NCBI GenBank assembly: GCA_903876625.1
Contig: CAIRAO010000035.1
Location: 1 to 59,059 of the forward strand
Source: an uncultured Gallionellaceae bacterium
GTDB taxonomy: Bacteria > Pseudomonadota > Gammaproteobacteria > Burkholderiales > Gallionellaceae
Direction of reading: 5' to 3'
Length of the DNA: 59,059 nt
The translations under genes were made by a program, and so were the position numbers. The notes beneath the pieces are model-generated. The model did not search any database and had not been told where the DNA came from. It saw only the letters and a list, made by a program, of their open reading frames with translations. Positions 16,895 to 25,458 of the stretch are shown one piece after another (the stretch's first letter is position 1; every line of letters begins with the position of its first letter).

Positions 16895-17974
16895 TCACCC
16901 AGAATATATTCTCTTAAGTAACTTCCTTACAGGTGTCGGTATTGCAGCGCCTAATGCCTCTTCCACATCCAGCCATACGTTGCCAGCTTGATGTGCTTGA
17001 AATGGCTTACTTGCCACACGTAAAATAATTGGCGTTATGTGCAATTTAAAATGTGTGAAGGTGTGAGTAAATTCGTCCATAACGGTTCGTTCATTTACTT
17101 TCAGACCATTGTGTTGAATATATTCCTCCTCCTTACTCTCACTCTCCACTTGCGGTGGACACCAAAGCCCTCCCCATATTCCACTTCCGGGACGCTTTTC
17201 CAGCAGAATATCGTTGTCTTGCATGACCATTAAAAAAATTGAGTTTTTTTCCGGAACAACTTTGCGCGGACGTGAAGTCGGAAGTTCGGCAATGCGGTCT
17301 TTCAGCAGCGCAAAGCAATCTGCTTGTATGGGACAGATTGCACATTTGGGGCGAGTACGTATGCAGACGGTAGCTCCCATGTCCATCAGCGCTTGAGTAT
17401 AGATGGCGATGTCTGAAGGCGCTTCGACGGCATTCCCCCCTCCCCAGCCCCCCACCGGAGGGAGAGGAAGCAGAAGCTCGGCTTGTTGCCAGAGTTGTGC
17501 TTCGACTTTCTTATTTCCTGCCCATCCTTCGATACCGCAATATCGTGCTAATAGTCTCTTGACGTTTCCATCCAAAATTGCATGGCGTTCGTGAAATGCA
17601 AGTGCGCAGACCGCAGAAGCAGTTGAACGTCCAATACCTGGCAATTCAATAATTTGCCTGAAATCTCGTGGAAAATCACCGTGATATTTTTCAGCGATAA
17701 TTTGCGCTGCACGGTGCAGATTGCGACCTCGCGCGTAGTAGCCGAGACCGCTCCAGTGTGATAGCACTTGTTCTTCAGTCGCAGTAGCAAGAGTCGCAAT
17801 ATTTGGGAATGAAGTGACAAAGCGCTGGTAATAAGGAATGACAGTGGCGACTTGCGTCTGCTGCAGCATGATCTCGGACAGCCATATGCGATAGGCATCA
17901 GCACCCTGCCATGGCAGGTCGTGGCGTCCGTTAGTGCGCTGCCATTCTATAAGTCGTGTAGCGAAATCATTCAT
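16895..17974 (-). CDS. mutY: A/G-specific adenine glycosylase MutY with in-frame repeat insertion
   Basis: MutY removes adenine mispaired with 8-oxoguanine or guanine. The protein has 359 residues: catalytic Glu in LSEIMLQQTQV, helix-hairpin-helix LPGIGRSTASAV, catalytic Asp in ILDGNVKRLLARY, four cluster cysteines (C-x6-C-x2-C-x5-C, CIRTRPKCAICPIQADC), and a C-terminal NUDIX-like recognition domain. Between AELLLP and DIAIYTQALMDMGA, where relatives have only a few residues, there is an insert of about 17 residues including LPPVGGWGGG. It is encoded by a family A palindromic repeat in the reading frame. The glycosylase motifs on both sides remain intact, so the gene is probably functional. 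Confidence 0.93.
   Translation of the reverse strand: MNDFATRLIEWQRTNGRHDLPWQGADAYRIWLSEIMLQQTQVATVIPYYQRFVTSFPNIATLATATEEQVLSHWSGLGYYARGRNLHRAAQIIAEKYHGDFPRDFRQIIELPGIGRSTASAVCALAFHERHAILDGNVKRLLARYCGIEGWAGNKKVEAQLWQQAELLLPLPPVGGWGGGNAVEAPSDIAIYTQALMDMGATVCIRTRPKCAICPIQADCFALLKDRIAELPTSRPRKVVPEKNSIFLMVMQDNDILLEKRPGSGIWGGLWCPPQVESESKEEEYIQHNGLKVNERTVMDEFTHTFTHFKLHITPIILRVASKPFQAHQAGNVWLDVEEALGAAIPTPVRKLLKRIYSG
17434..17472. repeat. Family A palindromic repeat unit inside mutY
   Basis: A single unit of the GC-rich repeat (core CCCCACCGGAGGGAGAGG) lies in frame in mutY and is translated as LPLPPVGGWGGG on the minus strand. The same translation, LPLPPGEGWGGG, appears in polA. Confidence 0.8.
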
Positions 17975-18022
17975 TGTAATTTCTGTCTAAACATATCCGG
18001 ATTAGAACAGTAGAAATAAAAC

Positions 18023-18039
18023 GAGGCCAAAGCGGCCTC
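18023..18039 (-). terminator. Terminator after nitronate monooxygenase-like gene
   Basis: A perfect stem GAGGCC-AAAGC-GGCCTC is followed on the minus strand by GTTTTATTT. It lies 27 bases beyond the stop codon at 18066 and ends the hemN-side transcript before mutY. Confidence 0.75.
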
Positions 18040-18065
18040 AATATTACTTCCCCACCAGTAACAAT

Positions 18066-19310
18066 TTATTCCGGCAGCGCAACTTTGTTGTCGGTGCTGA
18101 ATTGATAATCCTTGAACACATGCTCAGCTGACAGGAGTTGATAATTGCCGTCGGCCAGTTTGCGCGTGGTGTCTTTCAATCGATAAGTGTAATGCCCGCA
18201 GGTCCACATCTTGAAATTACGCATATGCGTACAGAGGCAAGTTTTGTCGAACACTTGAATCTTTTTTTCATCCGGGTGCAGCGCCACTTCACGATTGTAG
18301 GCTTCGATGTATGAACACTTGCCCTCGGAGTCTAAAAGATAACCGTAGGATTCACAGCCGGGACGTATGCCCGAACCGATTGCTGGACTGCTTTTCAACA
18401 TGCGCATCGGATACCCTGTAGGCGATACGCCATTGACCACGATATCAGATTCACTCGCTTTGAAATATTCCTGCTGCACATCGCCGGGGAGACCACATTC
18501 TTTAGCCACAGTGAAACGTGTCGCCACTTGTACTGCGGCGGCACCCATTTCCAGAAACGCAGTAGCATCACTTCCGGTGAAAATACCACCTGCTGGAACA
18601 ATCGGAATATCAAGCTTTTCCGCTTTCAAATATTCGATGATCTCTTGAGTAATGGTAAGCAAATCATACTTTGCCCAATCCATGCCAAATCCCAAGTGAC
18701 CACCGGCAAGCGGCCCTTCGACCACAATATAATCAGGCAGACGATTGGTGCGTGAATTCTTGCGCAGGAAAAGTTGCAATGCGCGTAATGACGACACGAT
18801 GATGCCCAGTTTGGCATCGCGAAAACGCGGATGGTCTTCCATCATGGCGAAAGAGCCAAGATGCAAACCGGCAGCCAATGTGATACCGTCGATGCCTGCC
18901 GAAAGCGCCGCGTGCAAACGCACTTTTAGCGTTTCTTTCGGCGCATTCATGGTGAGTTTTTCCATCACATTGACGAAGATCATGCCGGAACCGCGTTTGG
19001 CTTCCATCGTATTGCCCACATGAAGACGTGTAGATTCGGCAACTTGTCCAAGATCGAATTTAATGTCAGTCTTGTCGGAGTTGGTGAGGTTGTATTTGTA
19101 TTGTGTTAACTTAACCTTAACAAAATCAGTGTCATAACGACGATCCGATACAGTTGGTAGCATGGCATCGGAGATATGCCCTACTCCGCCAAGTCGCGCA
19201 GCTTCCAATGCCAGTTCGGCCGAGGAAATATCCACGCCCATGCCACCTATTATGATGGGAACCAGCTCTTGCTTGCCAAAGCGCAAGCGGAAATCATCCA
19301 CGCGTTTCAT
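18066..19310 (-). CDS. NAD(P)H-dependent flavin oxidoreductase / nitronate monooxygenase-like protein
   Basis: This 414-residue FMN-dependent TIM barrel belongs to the 2-nitropropane dioxygenase/FabK superfamily. It shows IIGGMGVDISS near the N-terminus, GPLAGGHLGFG (the conserved catalytic His segment), VPAGGIFTGSDATAFLEMGAAAVQVATRF and GSGIRPGCESYGY. A C-terminal extension of about 100 residues has a Cys-rich patch (CLCTHMRNFKMWTCGHYTY) that may bind a metal or cluster; ordinary nitronate monooxygenases lack it. The substrate is unknown. It follows hemN by 26 bases and is probably cotranscribed with it. Confidence 0.75.
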   Translation of the reverse strand: MKRVDDFRLRFGKQELVPIIIGGMGVDISSAELALEAARLGGVGHISDAMLPTVSDRRYDTDFVKVKLTQYKYNLTNSDKTDIKFDLGQVAESTRLHVGNTMEAKRGSGMIFVNVMEKLTMNAPKETLKVRLHAALSAGIDGITLAAGLHLGSFAMMEDHPRFRDAKLGIIVSSLRALQLFLRKNSRTNRLPDYIVVEGPLAGGHLGFGMDWAKYDLLTITQEIIEYLKAEKLDIPIVPAGGIFTGSDATAFLEMGAAAVQVATRFTVAKECGLPGDVQQEYFKASESDIVVNGVSPTGYPMRMLKSSPAIGSGIRPGCESYGYLLDSEGKCSYIEAYNREVALHPDEKKIQVFDKTCLCTHMRNFKMWTCGHYTYRLKDTTRKLADGNYQLLSAEHVFKDYQFSTDNKVALPE

Positions 19311-19336
19311 TCTGTTCCTTAAAAACCTTCAGTACG

Positions 19337-20743
19337 CTATATTACCTTGGAATAGCGAGCGTGTTCTTGTTTGGTGCGCAGATATTTGTCAAAGACCATG
19401 CAAATGTTGCGTATTAGCATGCGCCCTTTTGGAGTGACGCTGATCGACTGGGGCAAGATTTTTAGCAAACCCTCCCTTTCATATTCGGCAAGTTCTTTCA
19501 GTTCAACAGCAAAATACTGATCAAAGTCGATGAGATAAGCGATGTTAAAAGATTCTTTCGATAATTCGAAATGACACATCAAAGCTTGTATGATCGCACG
19601 TCGCACAAGATCGTCTGCATTCAATTCCATTCCACGCATGATAGGCAACGTGTTGCGATCCAGGGCATCGTAATAATCTTCCAACTCGCGGAAATTCTGA
19701 CTATACGTCGGGCCTATTTTTCCGATAGAGCTGAGACCGATCGCAACCAGATCACAATCCGAGTGTGTTGAATAACCCTGAAAGTTTCGATGCAAGCGCC
19801 CTTGTCTCTGCGCCACGGCAAGCTCATCATCCGGTTTCGCAAAGTGATCCATGCCAATATACACATAACCTGCATCGGTTAGAGTTTTAACGGCAAGACT
19901 TAGAATATCCAGTTTGAGTTGTGGTGCCGGTAAATCTTCTTCATGAATACGACGCTGCGGCTTGAACAATGCAGGCATATGCGCGTAGTTATAAATCGAC
20001 AAACGATCTGCACCCGCCGCGATCACTTTATCCAAAGTGGCTTTGAAACCTTGCAAATTTTGTTTGGGCAGGCCGTAGATCAGATCAATACTGACAGACT
20101 TGAATCCGTTTGCCCTGGACGCGCGAATGACTTGCAATGTTTCTTCTTCGCTTTGAATGCGATTGACCGCTTTTTGCACATCAGGGTCAAAATCCTGTAC
20201 ACCGATACTGATACGGTTAAAGCCCATTTCGCCCAGCAGCGCAACAGTTTCATCGCTGACTTTGCGTGGATCGATCTCGATAGAATATTCGCCATTGTCG
20301 ATTAATGTAAAATTTTTGCGTATCGCGCCCATTAGTTCGCGAATTTCATCGTTACTCAAAAATGTAGGCGTACCTCCGCCGAAATGCAATTGCTCGACAC
20401 GGCGGCCATCTCCCAGAAGCTTAGCTTGCATTTCCAATTCTTTAATGAGGTAACGGACATATTCACCCGCTTTGCTGAAATCCTTGGTGATGACCTTGTT
20501 ACAGGCACAATAAAAACACAGCGTATTGCAGAACGGGATATGGAAATATAACGACAAGGGTCGGCTGATGCCGCCAATGTCTCTCTTGCCCAACCATGTT
20601 GAATAGGTTTCTGCGTTAAAGGCTTCGACAAAGCGGTCTGCCGTCGGATAGGAGGTATAGCGGGGACCATTTTTGTCCAGGCGACGGATCAGTTCCAGAT
20701 CGACTTCCAAATGTCCTGCTGCATATTCAGTGTTTTGGTTCAT
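19337..20743 (-). CDS. hemN: Oxygen-independent coproporphyrinogen III dehydrogenase HemN
   Basis: A radical SAM enzyme that oxidatively decarboxylates coproporphyrinogen III in anaerobic heme synthesis. The motif CNTLCFYCAC gives C-x3-C-x2-C plus the fourth Cys that separates HemN from HemW-type proteins. HFGGGTPTFL and YSIEIDPRKV follow. The start at 20743 (MNQNTEYAAG) gives 468 residues; the track ORF has 27 extra codons that run through the FNR-box-like site, so the shorter form is favoured. fnr diverges upstream. Confidence 0.93.
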   Translation of the reverse strand: MNQNTEYAAGHLEVDLELIRRLDKNGPRYTSYPTADRFVEAFNAETYSTWLGKRDIGGISRPLSLYFHIPFCNTLCFYCACNKVITKDFSKAGEYVRYLIKELEMQAKLLGDGRRVEQLHFGGGTPTFLSNDEIRELMGAIRKNFTLIDNGEYSIEIDPRKVSDETVALLGEMGFNRISIGVQDFDPDVQKAVNRIQSEEETLQVIRASRANGFKSVSIDLIYGLPKQNLQGFKATLDKVIAAGADRLSIYNYAHMPALFKPQRRIHEEDLPAPQLKLDILSLAVKTLTDAGYVYIGMDHFAKPDDELAVAQRQGRLHRNFQGYSTHSDCDLVAIGLSSIGKIGPTYSQNFRELEDYYDALDRNTLPIMRGMELNADDLVRRAIIQALMCHFELSKESFNIAYLIDFDQYFAVELKELAEYEREGLLKILPQSISVTPKGRMLIRNICMVFDKYLRTKQEHARYSKVI

Positions 20744-20798
20744 GGTAGTTTTGTCAGTTTCAATGTCGACAGTATGCCAGAATGTGCTTAAATTGCGT

Positions 20799-20812
20799 TT
20801 GATATAGGTCAA
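20799..20812. promoter_or_regulatory. FNR-box-like operator between hemN and fnr
   Basis: TTGATATAGGTCAA differs from the FNR consensus TTGAT-N4-ATCAA at one base. It lies 56-69 bases ahead of the hemN ATG (20743), a position suited to class II activation, and about 65 bases ahead of fnr on the other side, so autoregulation is also possible. Confidence 0.65.
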
Positions 20813-20874
20813 ATTCCATGTCATATTCTAGCATTGACAAAACAAATAACCCCATTCAAATAGGTTGAGTTTAA

Positions 20875-21612
20875 GTGCAAAAAGCTTTTACCGTCGCACC
20901 CAAACAAATCGCCTGCTCCAACTGCAGCTTGCGCGAGTTCTGCTTATCCGCAGATTTCACCCAAGCGGAACTGCTTCAATTGGAAACCGTTACCAGTATC
21001 AAACGTGCCTACCGTCGCGGAGATTATCTTTACCACAGTGGTGCCAAGTTCACCTCACTGTATGCCATCCGTTCCGGTTTTTTTAAAACGCAAGTACTGC
21101 ACGAAAATGGGCGCGAGCAGGTCACAGGCTTTCAAATGGCAGGCGAGATCATCGGCCTCGATGCGATCAGCACCGACACCCATACTTGTGATGCCGTGGC
21201 ACTGGAAGACAGCGAGGTTTGCGAGCTGCCATTTGATCAACTGGAAGAACTCAGCCGCAAATTGCCCGCGTTGCAACGCCATCTGCACAAAATCATGAGT
21301 AGCGAAATTGTGCGCGATCAAGGCATCATGCTTTTGCTTGGGTCGATGCGCGCTGAAGAACGCCTTGCCGCTTTTCTGTTAAACCTTTCACAGCGTTTTG
21401 CAGCGCGCGGATATTCCGCTATTGCTTTCAAATTACGCATGACACGGCAAGAGATTGGCAGTTATTTGGGCTTAAAGCTGGAAACCGTGAGTCGTACCCT
21501 GTCGTATTTCCAAGAAAGCGATTTGGTTGAAGTACATGGAAAATCAATAGAGCTACTCGATATGTCGCGCTTGCTCGGGCTGGTGGGGCAACAACGCTCG
21601 ACACAATTTTGA
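20875..21612 (+). CDS. fnr: FNR-type oxygen-sensing transcription regulator
   Basis: A 245-residue CRP/FNR-family protein with the four cysteines for an oxygen-labile [4Fe-4S] cluster: CSNCSLREFC (Cys14, 17, 23) and Cys105 in THTCDAVALED. After the cyclic-nucleotide-like beta-roll and dimer helix comes a helix-turn-helix with recognition helix ETVSRTLSYF, the E-x2-SR pattern that reads TTGAT half-sites. It starts at GTG with a weak ribosome site. It diverges from hemN, and a matching FNR-box-like site lies between them. The stop is one base from the 3' end of the convergent tRNA gene. Confidence 0.93.
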   Translation: MQKAFTVAPKQIACSNCSLREFCLSADFTQAELLQLETVTSIKRAYRRGDYLYHSGAKFTSLYAIRSGFFKTQVLHENGREQVTGFQMAGEIIGLDAISTDTHTCDAVALEDSEVCELPFDQLEELSRKLPALQRHLHKIMSSEIVRDQGIMLLLGSMRAEERLAAFLLNLSQRFAARGYSAIAFKLRMTRQEIGSYLGLKLETVSRTLSYFQESDLVEVHGKSIELLDMSRLLGLVGQQRSTQF

Positions 21613-21613
21613 C

Positions 21614-21687
21614 TGGAGCGGGTGAACGGGATCGAACCGTCGTATGCAGCTTGGGAAGCTGCCGTTCTACCATTGAACTACACCCGC
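21614..21687 (-). tRNA. tRNA-Gly (anticodon CCC)
   Basis: The reverse strand folds as a tRNA: acceptor GCGGGTG pairing with the 3' side before an encoded CCA, D-arm TAGTTCAATGGTAGAA, anticodon stem GCAGC/GCTGC with loop TTCCCAA (anticodon CCC), and T-arm GGTTCGATCCC. It is 74 bases including CCA. The orientation is convergent with fnr, whose stop lies directly beside the CCA end. Confidence 0.93.
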
Positions 21688-21759
21688 GAAGACTTAGATT
21701 TTACGCAGGTTACAGCGAATATTCAAATCACAGCATCCTTACAGTGACGAACATTACGG

Positions 21760-21801
21760 ATTCCACCATGGTGAATGCTGTTTGAATTGTTGATTGTGTT
21801 T
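21760..21801 (+). repeat. Left inverted repeat flanking methyltransferase cassette
   Basis: This arm of about 42 bases includes a self-complementary tip (CACCATGGTG) and then CTGTTTGAATTGTTGATTG. It is matched in inverse orientation by 22770-22812 with about four mismatches. Together the arms bracket the methyltransferase gene. Confidence 0.8.
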
Positions 21802-21927
21802 CACCGCTATTACGAGTTTCGGGGTGACTGTGGAGACAATGATTGATAGTAGACGATACAATCAGACAAATATCGGATAAGAAGACGGTTGCTTAAAAGC
21901 TTAACGAAAAAGTTTCGTATTCAAAAA

Positions 21928-22752
21928 ATGAATACGCATGAATCCATAGAGTACAAAAAATCTGTTGCCGAACTCTATTCAAGACGAAGCCGTAGTTATG
22001 ATAGAAGTGAATGGCATGATCGAATGGCTCGAAATATCGTCGACTATGCTGAGATAAAGTCTGGTTCTAAAGTTTTGGATATTGCCACAGGAACAGGCAT
22101 GGTGGCATTTTATGCAGCTTCCAAAACAGGATCGGATGGCGCTGTTATTGGAATTGATATATCTGAAGGAATGATTCAAATATCTAATACAAAATTGAAA
22201 TCATCTGAATTTTCGAATATCAAATTTGAAATCGGTGATGGAGAAACTCTTGCCTATGAGGACAAAAGTTTTGATTACATTTTTTGTGGCTCTGTGTTGA
22301 TATGGATGACAGACCTTCAATCAGCTTTGGTTCATTGGCGTTCAAAGCTAAAAGATACAGGAAAAGTTGGATTTCATGCGTTCTCTGAAAATGCATTTGT
22401 GTCTGGCGTAGTAGCCCAATCTGTTCTCGAAAAGTTTGGCGTTTCATATTTGATGAACAAACCAACAGGGTCAGTGGAAAAATGCGAGAAACTATTAACG
22501 CAAGCAGGTTACAGAAATATCGATATAAAAATTGATGCCGATGGCAATTATATTAGCAAAGAAGATGCGCTGAATTCATGGGTTACTGCTACGCACCCAG
22601 CACCGGGACAATTTCCGCACCCAATGTCAACAATGACTGAAAAACAAATATCCGAGGCGCAGTCTGATTTTGAGCGTGAGATTGAAATGTTAAATACCAA
22701 CAGAGGCATTTGGAATGATATGACTACCTATTACGTATTTGGAAAAAAATAG
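21928..22752 (+). CDS. Class I SAM-dependent methyltransferase of unknown substrate
   Basis: The protein has 274 residues from ATG 21928 (MNTHESIEYKKS). The track start is TTG 21889; neither has a good ribosome site. Motif I is VLDIATGTGMVAF, motif II/acidic loop IGIDISEG, and post-I FDYIFCGSVLIWM, the UbiE/COQ5-like Rossmann fold. Nothing identifies the substrate. The gene is visibly richer in A and T than its neighbours (many AAA, AAT and ATA codons) and is enclosed by long inverted repeats, which points to acquisition as a unit. There is no transposase in or near it. Confidence 0.75.
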   Translation: MNTHESIEYKKSVAELYSRRSRSYDRSEWHDRMARNIVDYAEIKSGSKVLDIATGTGMVAFYAASKTGSDGAVIGIDISEGMIQISNTKLKSSEFSNIKFEIGDGETLAYEDKSFDYIFCGSVLIWMTDLQSALVHWRSKLKDTGKVGFHAFSENAFVSGVVAQSVLEKFGVSYLMNKPTGSVEKCEKLLTQAGYRNIDIKIDADGNYISKEDALNSWVTATHPAPGQFPHPMSTMTEKQISEAQSDFEREIEMLNTNRGIWNDMTTYYVFGKK

Positions 22753-22769
22753 GGATTCGTTTGTTGCTC

Positions 22770-22812
22770 AAAAACACAATCAACAATTCAAACAGAATTC
22801 ACCGCGGTGAAA
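22770..22812 (-). repeat. Right inverted repeat flanking methyltransferase cassette
   Basis: The inverse copy of 21760-21801. It begins 17 bases after the methyltransferase stop and ends in the self-complementary tip CACCGCGGTG. Confidence 0.8.
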
Positions 22813-22947
22813 TTCGCTATATCACTGATTCTGTTCCTAGCCCACATCGATATATGAAATATAGATAAGCAATCGAAAAATAATTGGTTCACGCGCACAA
22901 AGCAAATTCCTAAGATGCATCCAGTCGTGATGTTCAAAGGAATACAT

Positions 22948-23337
22948 ATGCAACTTGATTCAGGTCATAACAAGATCTCAAACCTAAGTTATTGGGGTAA
23001 ACCTCGCGTTAACCAACCAATCACACTAGACAGGTTGCAGATTTTGCCAAATTCAAATCACGTTCTTGTTGACGGATTCAATATTTTTTTGAGGCCTGTG
23101 GAGTTTCGTCTATTGCATTTCTTTATGACGCATCCCGACGAAGTTCACACTCGCGAACAATTACTCGAAGATGTTTGGGGCGACTGGTCCGTCGTTGGTT
23201 CGCGCACCATTGATGTTCACATCCGTCGGCTAAGAGTCCTGCTGCAGCCGTTCAGTCTCGACAGATGGATACAGACAGTGCATTGCAGAGGCTATTTATT
23301 TTCACCCGATTTAACTAAAGATTCATCTATTAACTAA
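22948..23337 (+). CDS. Stand-alone OmpR/PhoB-type winged-helix DNA-binding protein
   Basis: The protein has 129 residues from ATG 22948 (AAAGGAA 5 bases upstream; the track ATG at 22915 has none). The last ~95 residues form a Trans_reg_C winged helix: FLRPVEFRLLHFFMTHPDEVHTREQLLEDVW, then SRTIDVHIRRLR as recognition helix, and the closing wing VHCRGYLF. There is no receiver domain, so it cannot be phosphorylated in the usual way. It lies 12 bases before a sulfate-binding protein gene and probably shares its transcript, hinting at a regulator of sulfate or phosphate-type uptake. What controls its activity is unknown. Confidence 0.78.
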   Translation: MQLDSGHNKISNLSYWGKPRVNQPITLDRLQILPNSNHVLVDGFNIFLRPVEFRLLHFFMTHPDEVHTREQLLEDVWGDWSVVGSRTIDVHIRRLRVLLQPFSLDRWIQTVHCRGYLFSPDLTKDSSIN

Positions 23338-23349
23338 AGGAGCAATAAC

Positions 23350-24363
23350 ATGAAGCTTTCCCCATTCACTGCAACATTGATTTCCGGTGCGCTGGCATTG
23401 GCTTTGGCAGGAACCAGCTACGCAGCTGAGATCAGTCTGCTGAATGTTTCCTACGATCCGACCCGCGAACTTTATCAAGAATATAACGTGGCTTTTGCCA
23501 AATATTGGAAAGCCAAAACGGGTGACGATGTCACAATCAAAGCATCGCATGGGGGATCAGGCAAGCAAGCTCGTTCCATCATCGATGGATTGGAAGCAGA
23601 TGTAGCGACATTGGCGCTTGCAGCCGATATTGACGCTTTGAATAAGAATGGCGAACTGGTTCCTGCAAACTGGCAGACACGTTTTAAAAATAACAGCACT
23701 CCCTACACTTCCACTATCGTTTTGATCGTGCGCAAAGGCAATCCTAAAAATATTAAAGAATGGAGCGATTTGATCAAGCCGGGTGTTGCCGTGATTGTTG
23801 CCAATCCAAAAACTTCAGGCGGCGCACGTTGGGCTTATTTGGCAGCGTATGGTGATGCATTGAAGCGAAACAACAATGACCAAGCTGCCGCCAAGGACTA
23901 CATTACCAAGCTTTATGCAAACGTACCTGTATTGGATTCGGGCGCACGCGGAGCAACTGTTTCATTTGCCGAGCGCGGCTTGGGCGATGTGTTGCTCTCC
24001 TGGGAAAACGAAGCAGGTCTGGTTGCCAAAGAATTTGGCGTAGACAAATTTGAAGTTGTTATCCCTAAACAAAGCATTTTGGCTGAGCCTCCTGTAAGCG
24101 TTGTCGACAAGTTTGTTGATAAGCATGGCACTCGAAAAGTGGCAGAAGCTTATCTCGACTATCTCTATTCAGCAGAAGGCCAGGAGATCGCGGCGAAGAA
24201 TTTCTATCGCCCGAGCGATGCCAAGGTGGCTGCCAAATATGCCAAACAGTTCCCGAAAATAAAACTGTTTACCATTGATGAAGTTTTCGGTGGTTGGACC
24301 AAAGCACAGAAAGAACATTTTGCAGATGGCGGTATATTCGATCAAATTTACACCAAGAAATAA
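23350..24363 (+). CDS. Sulfate/thiosulfate ABC transporter substrate-binding protein (Sbp/CysP type), copy 1
   Basis: A 337-residue periplasmic protein with a signal peptide ending near [23 protein letters not shown] is the hallmark start of the sulfate-binding family; [19 protein letters not shown] and [17 protein letters not shown] are further ligand-loop segments. AAGGAG precedes the ATG. A strong hairpin separates it from a second copy at 24450. No CysT/CysW permease or CysA ATPase is present in the window, so it must work with a transporter encoded elsewhere. Confidence 0.92.
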   Translation: MKLSPFTATLISGALALALAGTSYAAEISLLNVSYDPTRELYQEYNVAFAKYWKAKTGDDVTIKASHGGSGKQARSIIDGLEADVATLALAADIDALNKNGELVPANWQTRFKNNSTPYTSTIVLIVRKGNPKNIKEWSDLIKPGVAVIVANPKTSGGARWAYLAAYGDALKRNNNDQAAAKDYITKLYANVPVLDSGARGATVSFAERGLGDVLLSWENEAGLVAKEFGVDKFEVVIPKQSILAEPPVSVVDKFVDKHGTRKVAEAYLDYLYSAEGQEIAAKNFYRPSDAKVAAKYAKQFPKIKLFTIDEVFGGWTKAQKEHFADGGIFDQIYTKK

Positions 24364-24379
24364 TCAATCAGTTTGACTG

Positions 24380-24415
24380 ATATAAAATGGGGCAGGCAAC
24401 TGCCCCATTTTATAT
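24380..24415. terminator. Strong hairpin terminator between the two sulfate-binding protein genes
   Basis: A perfect 16-bp stem (ATATAAAATGGGGCAG / CTGCCCCATTTTATAT) with a GCAA loop, A/T-rich at the base on both sides. It can act in both directions. It probably ends or attenuates copy 1 transcription before copy 2. Confidence 0.8.
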
Positions 24416-24449
24416 CTGAATATGCCCGCACATACGTTAAGGAGCTACG

Positions 24450-25451
24450 ATGAAAAAGAAATATATCCAAATAGTCATTTTGGCATTGCTACTCACCGCG
24501 ACACAATCAGTCATCGCGGCAGAAGTTAAGTTGCTCAATGCTTCTTACGATGTGTCGCGAGAGTTCTACAAAAACTACAATTCTCTTTTTATTAAATATT
24601 GGAAACAGAAGACCGGTGATGATGTGACCGTCAATCAATCCCACGGAGGATCAAGCAAACAGGCTCGCGCGATTGTGGATGGACTCGAAGCTGATGTGGT
24701 CACCATGAACCAATCTACCGATGTGGATATTCTTGCAGAAAACCAGCTGATCGCGGCCGATTGGGCTAAGCGCTTACCCAATAATAGTGCGCCGTTTACT
24801 TCAACGACGGTGTTGCTAGTGCGCAAGGGCAATCCAAAAAACATCAAGGACTGGAATGATCTTGCGAAAACAGGTGTGTCGGTCATTATTGCCAACCCCA
24901 AGACATCGGGGAACGGGCGTTACGCTTATCTCGCTGCATGGGGTTCTGTAATCAAGCAGGGTGGCAAACCTGCTCAAGCTAAAGAATTGCTAGCCAAGAT
25001 ATTCGCGAATGTACCGTTACTGGAGACAGGCGGACGAGGGGCAACTACCACTTTTGTTCAGCGCGACATTGGCGATGTGCTGGTTACATTTGAAAATGAA
25101 GTGGAGTTGATAAAACAGGAATATGGAGCAGATAAATTTGATCTGGTATACCCTCCTATCAGCATCGTGGCCGATTTGCCTGTAAGTGTCGTCGATAAAA
25201 TAGCGGATAAACACGGAACACGCAAAGTGGCTGAAGCCTACCTGAATTATCTTTATTCCCCAGAAGCGCAGGAACTTGCCGCAAAATTCGAGTTGCGCCC
25301 CCGAGATGTCAAGATCGCCAAGAAATACTCCTCTTCCCTGCCCTCTCTTAATTTGTTCACTGTAGAAGAAATATTTGGCAGTCTCAAACTTGCCCAAGCG
25401 GAACATTTCAAAGATGGTGGATTTTTCGATCAGATCTATACCAAAAAGTAA
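24450..25451 (+). CDS. Sulfate/thiosulfate ABC transporter substrate-binding protein (Sbp/CysP type), copy 2
   Basis: A 333-residue paralogue of the preceding gene with the same signal peptide plan (SVIA|AE) and ligand loops (LLNASYDVSREFYKNYN, HGGSSKQARAIVDG, NPKTSGNGRYAYLAAWG). Much of the sequence is shared with copy 1, indicating tandem duplication followed by divergence. AAGGAG lies upstream. The EAL-domain gene starts 7 bases after its stop, so the two are likely cotranscribed. Confidence 0.92.
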   Translation: MKKKYIQIVILALLLTATQSVIAAEVKLLNASYDVSREFYKNYNSLFIKYWKQKTGDDVTVNQSHGGSSKQARAIVDGLEADVVTMNQSTDVDILAENQLIAADWAKRLPNNSAPFTSTTVLLVRKGNPKNIKDWNDLAKTGVSVIIANPKTSGNGRYAYLAAWGSVIKQGGKPAQAKELLAKIFANVPLLETGGRGATTTFVQRDIGDVLVTFENEVELIKQEYGADKFDLVYPPISIVADLPVSVVDKIADKHGTRKVAEAYLNYLYSPEAQELAAKFELRPRDVKIAKKYSSSLPSLNLFTVEEIFGSLKLAQAEHFKDGGFFDQIYTKK

Positions 25452-25458
25452 TTTCTGC

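Noticed and set aside
21614-21687. tRNA-Gly as the attachment site of an integrated island
   Set aside because: The methyltransferase cassette is on the 5' side of the tRNA; no integrase and no duplicated tRNA 3' end were seen.
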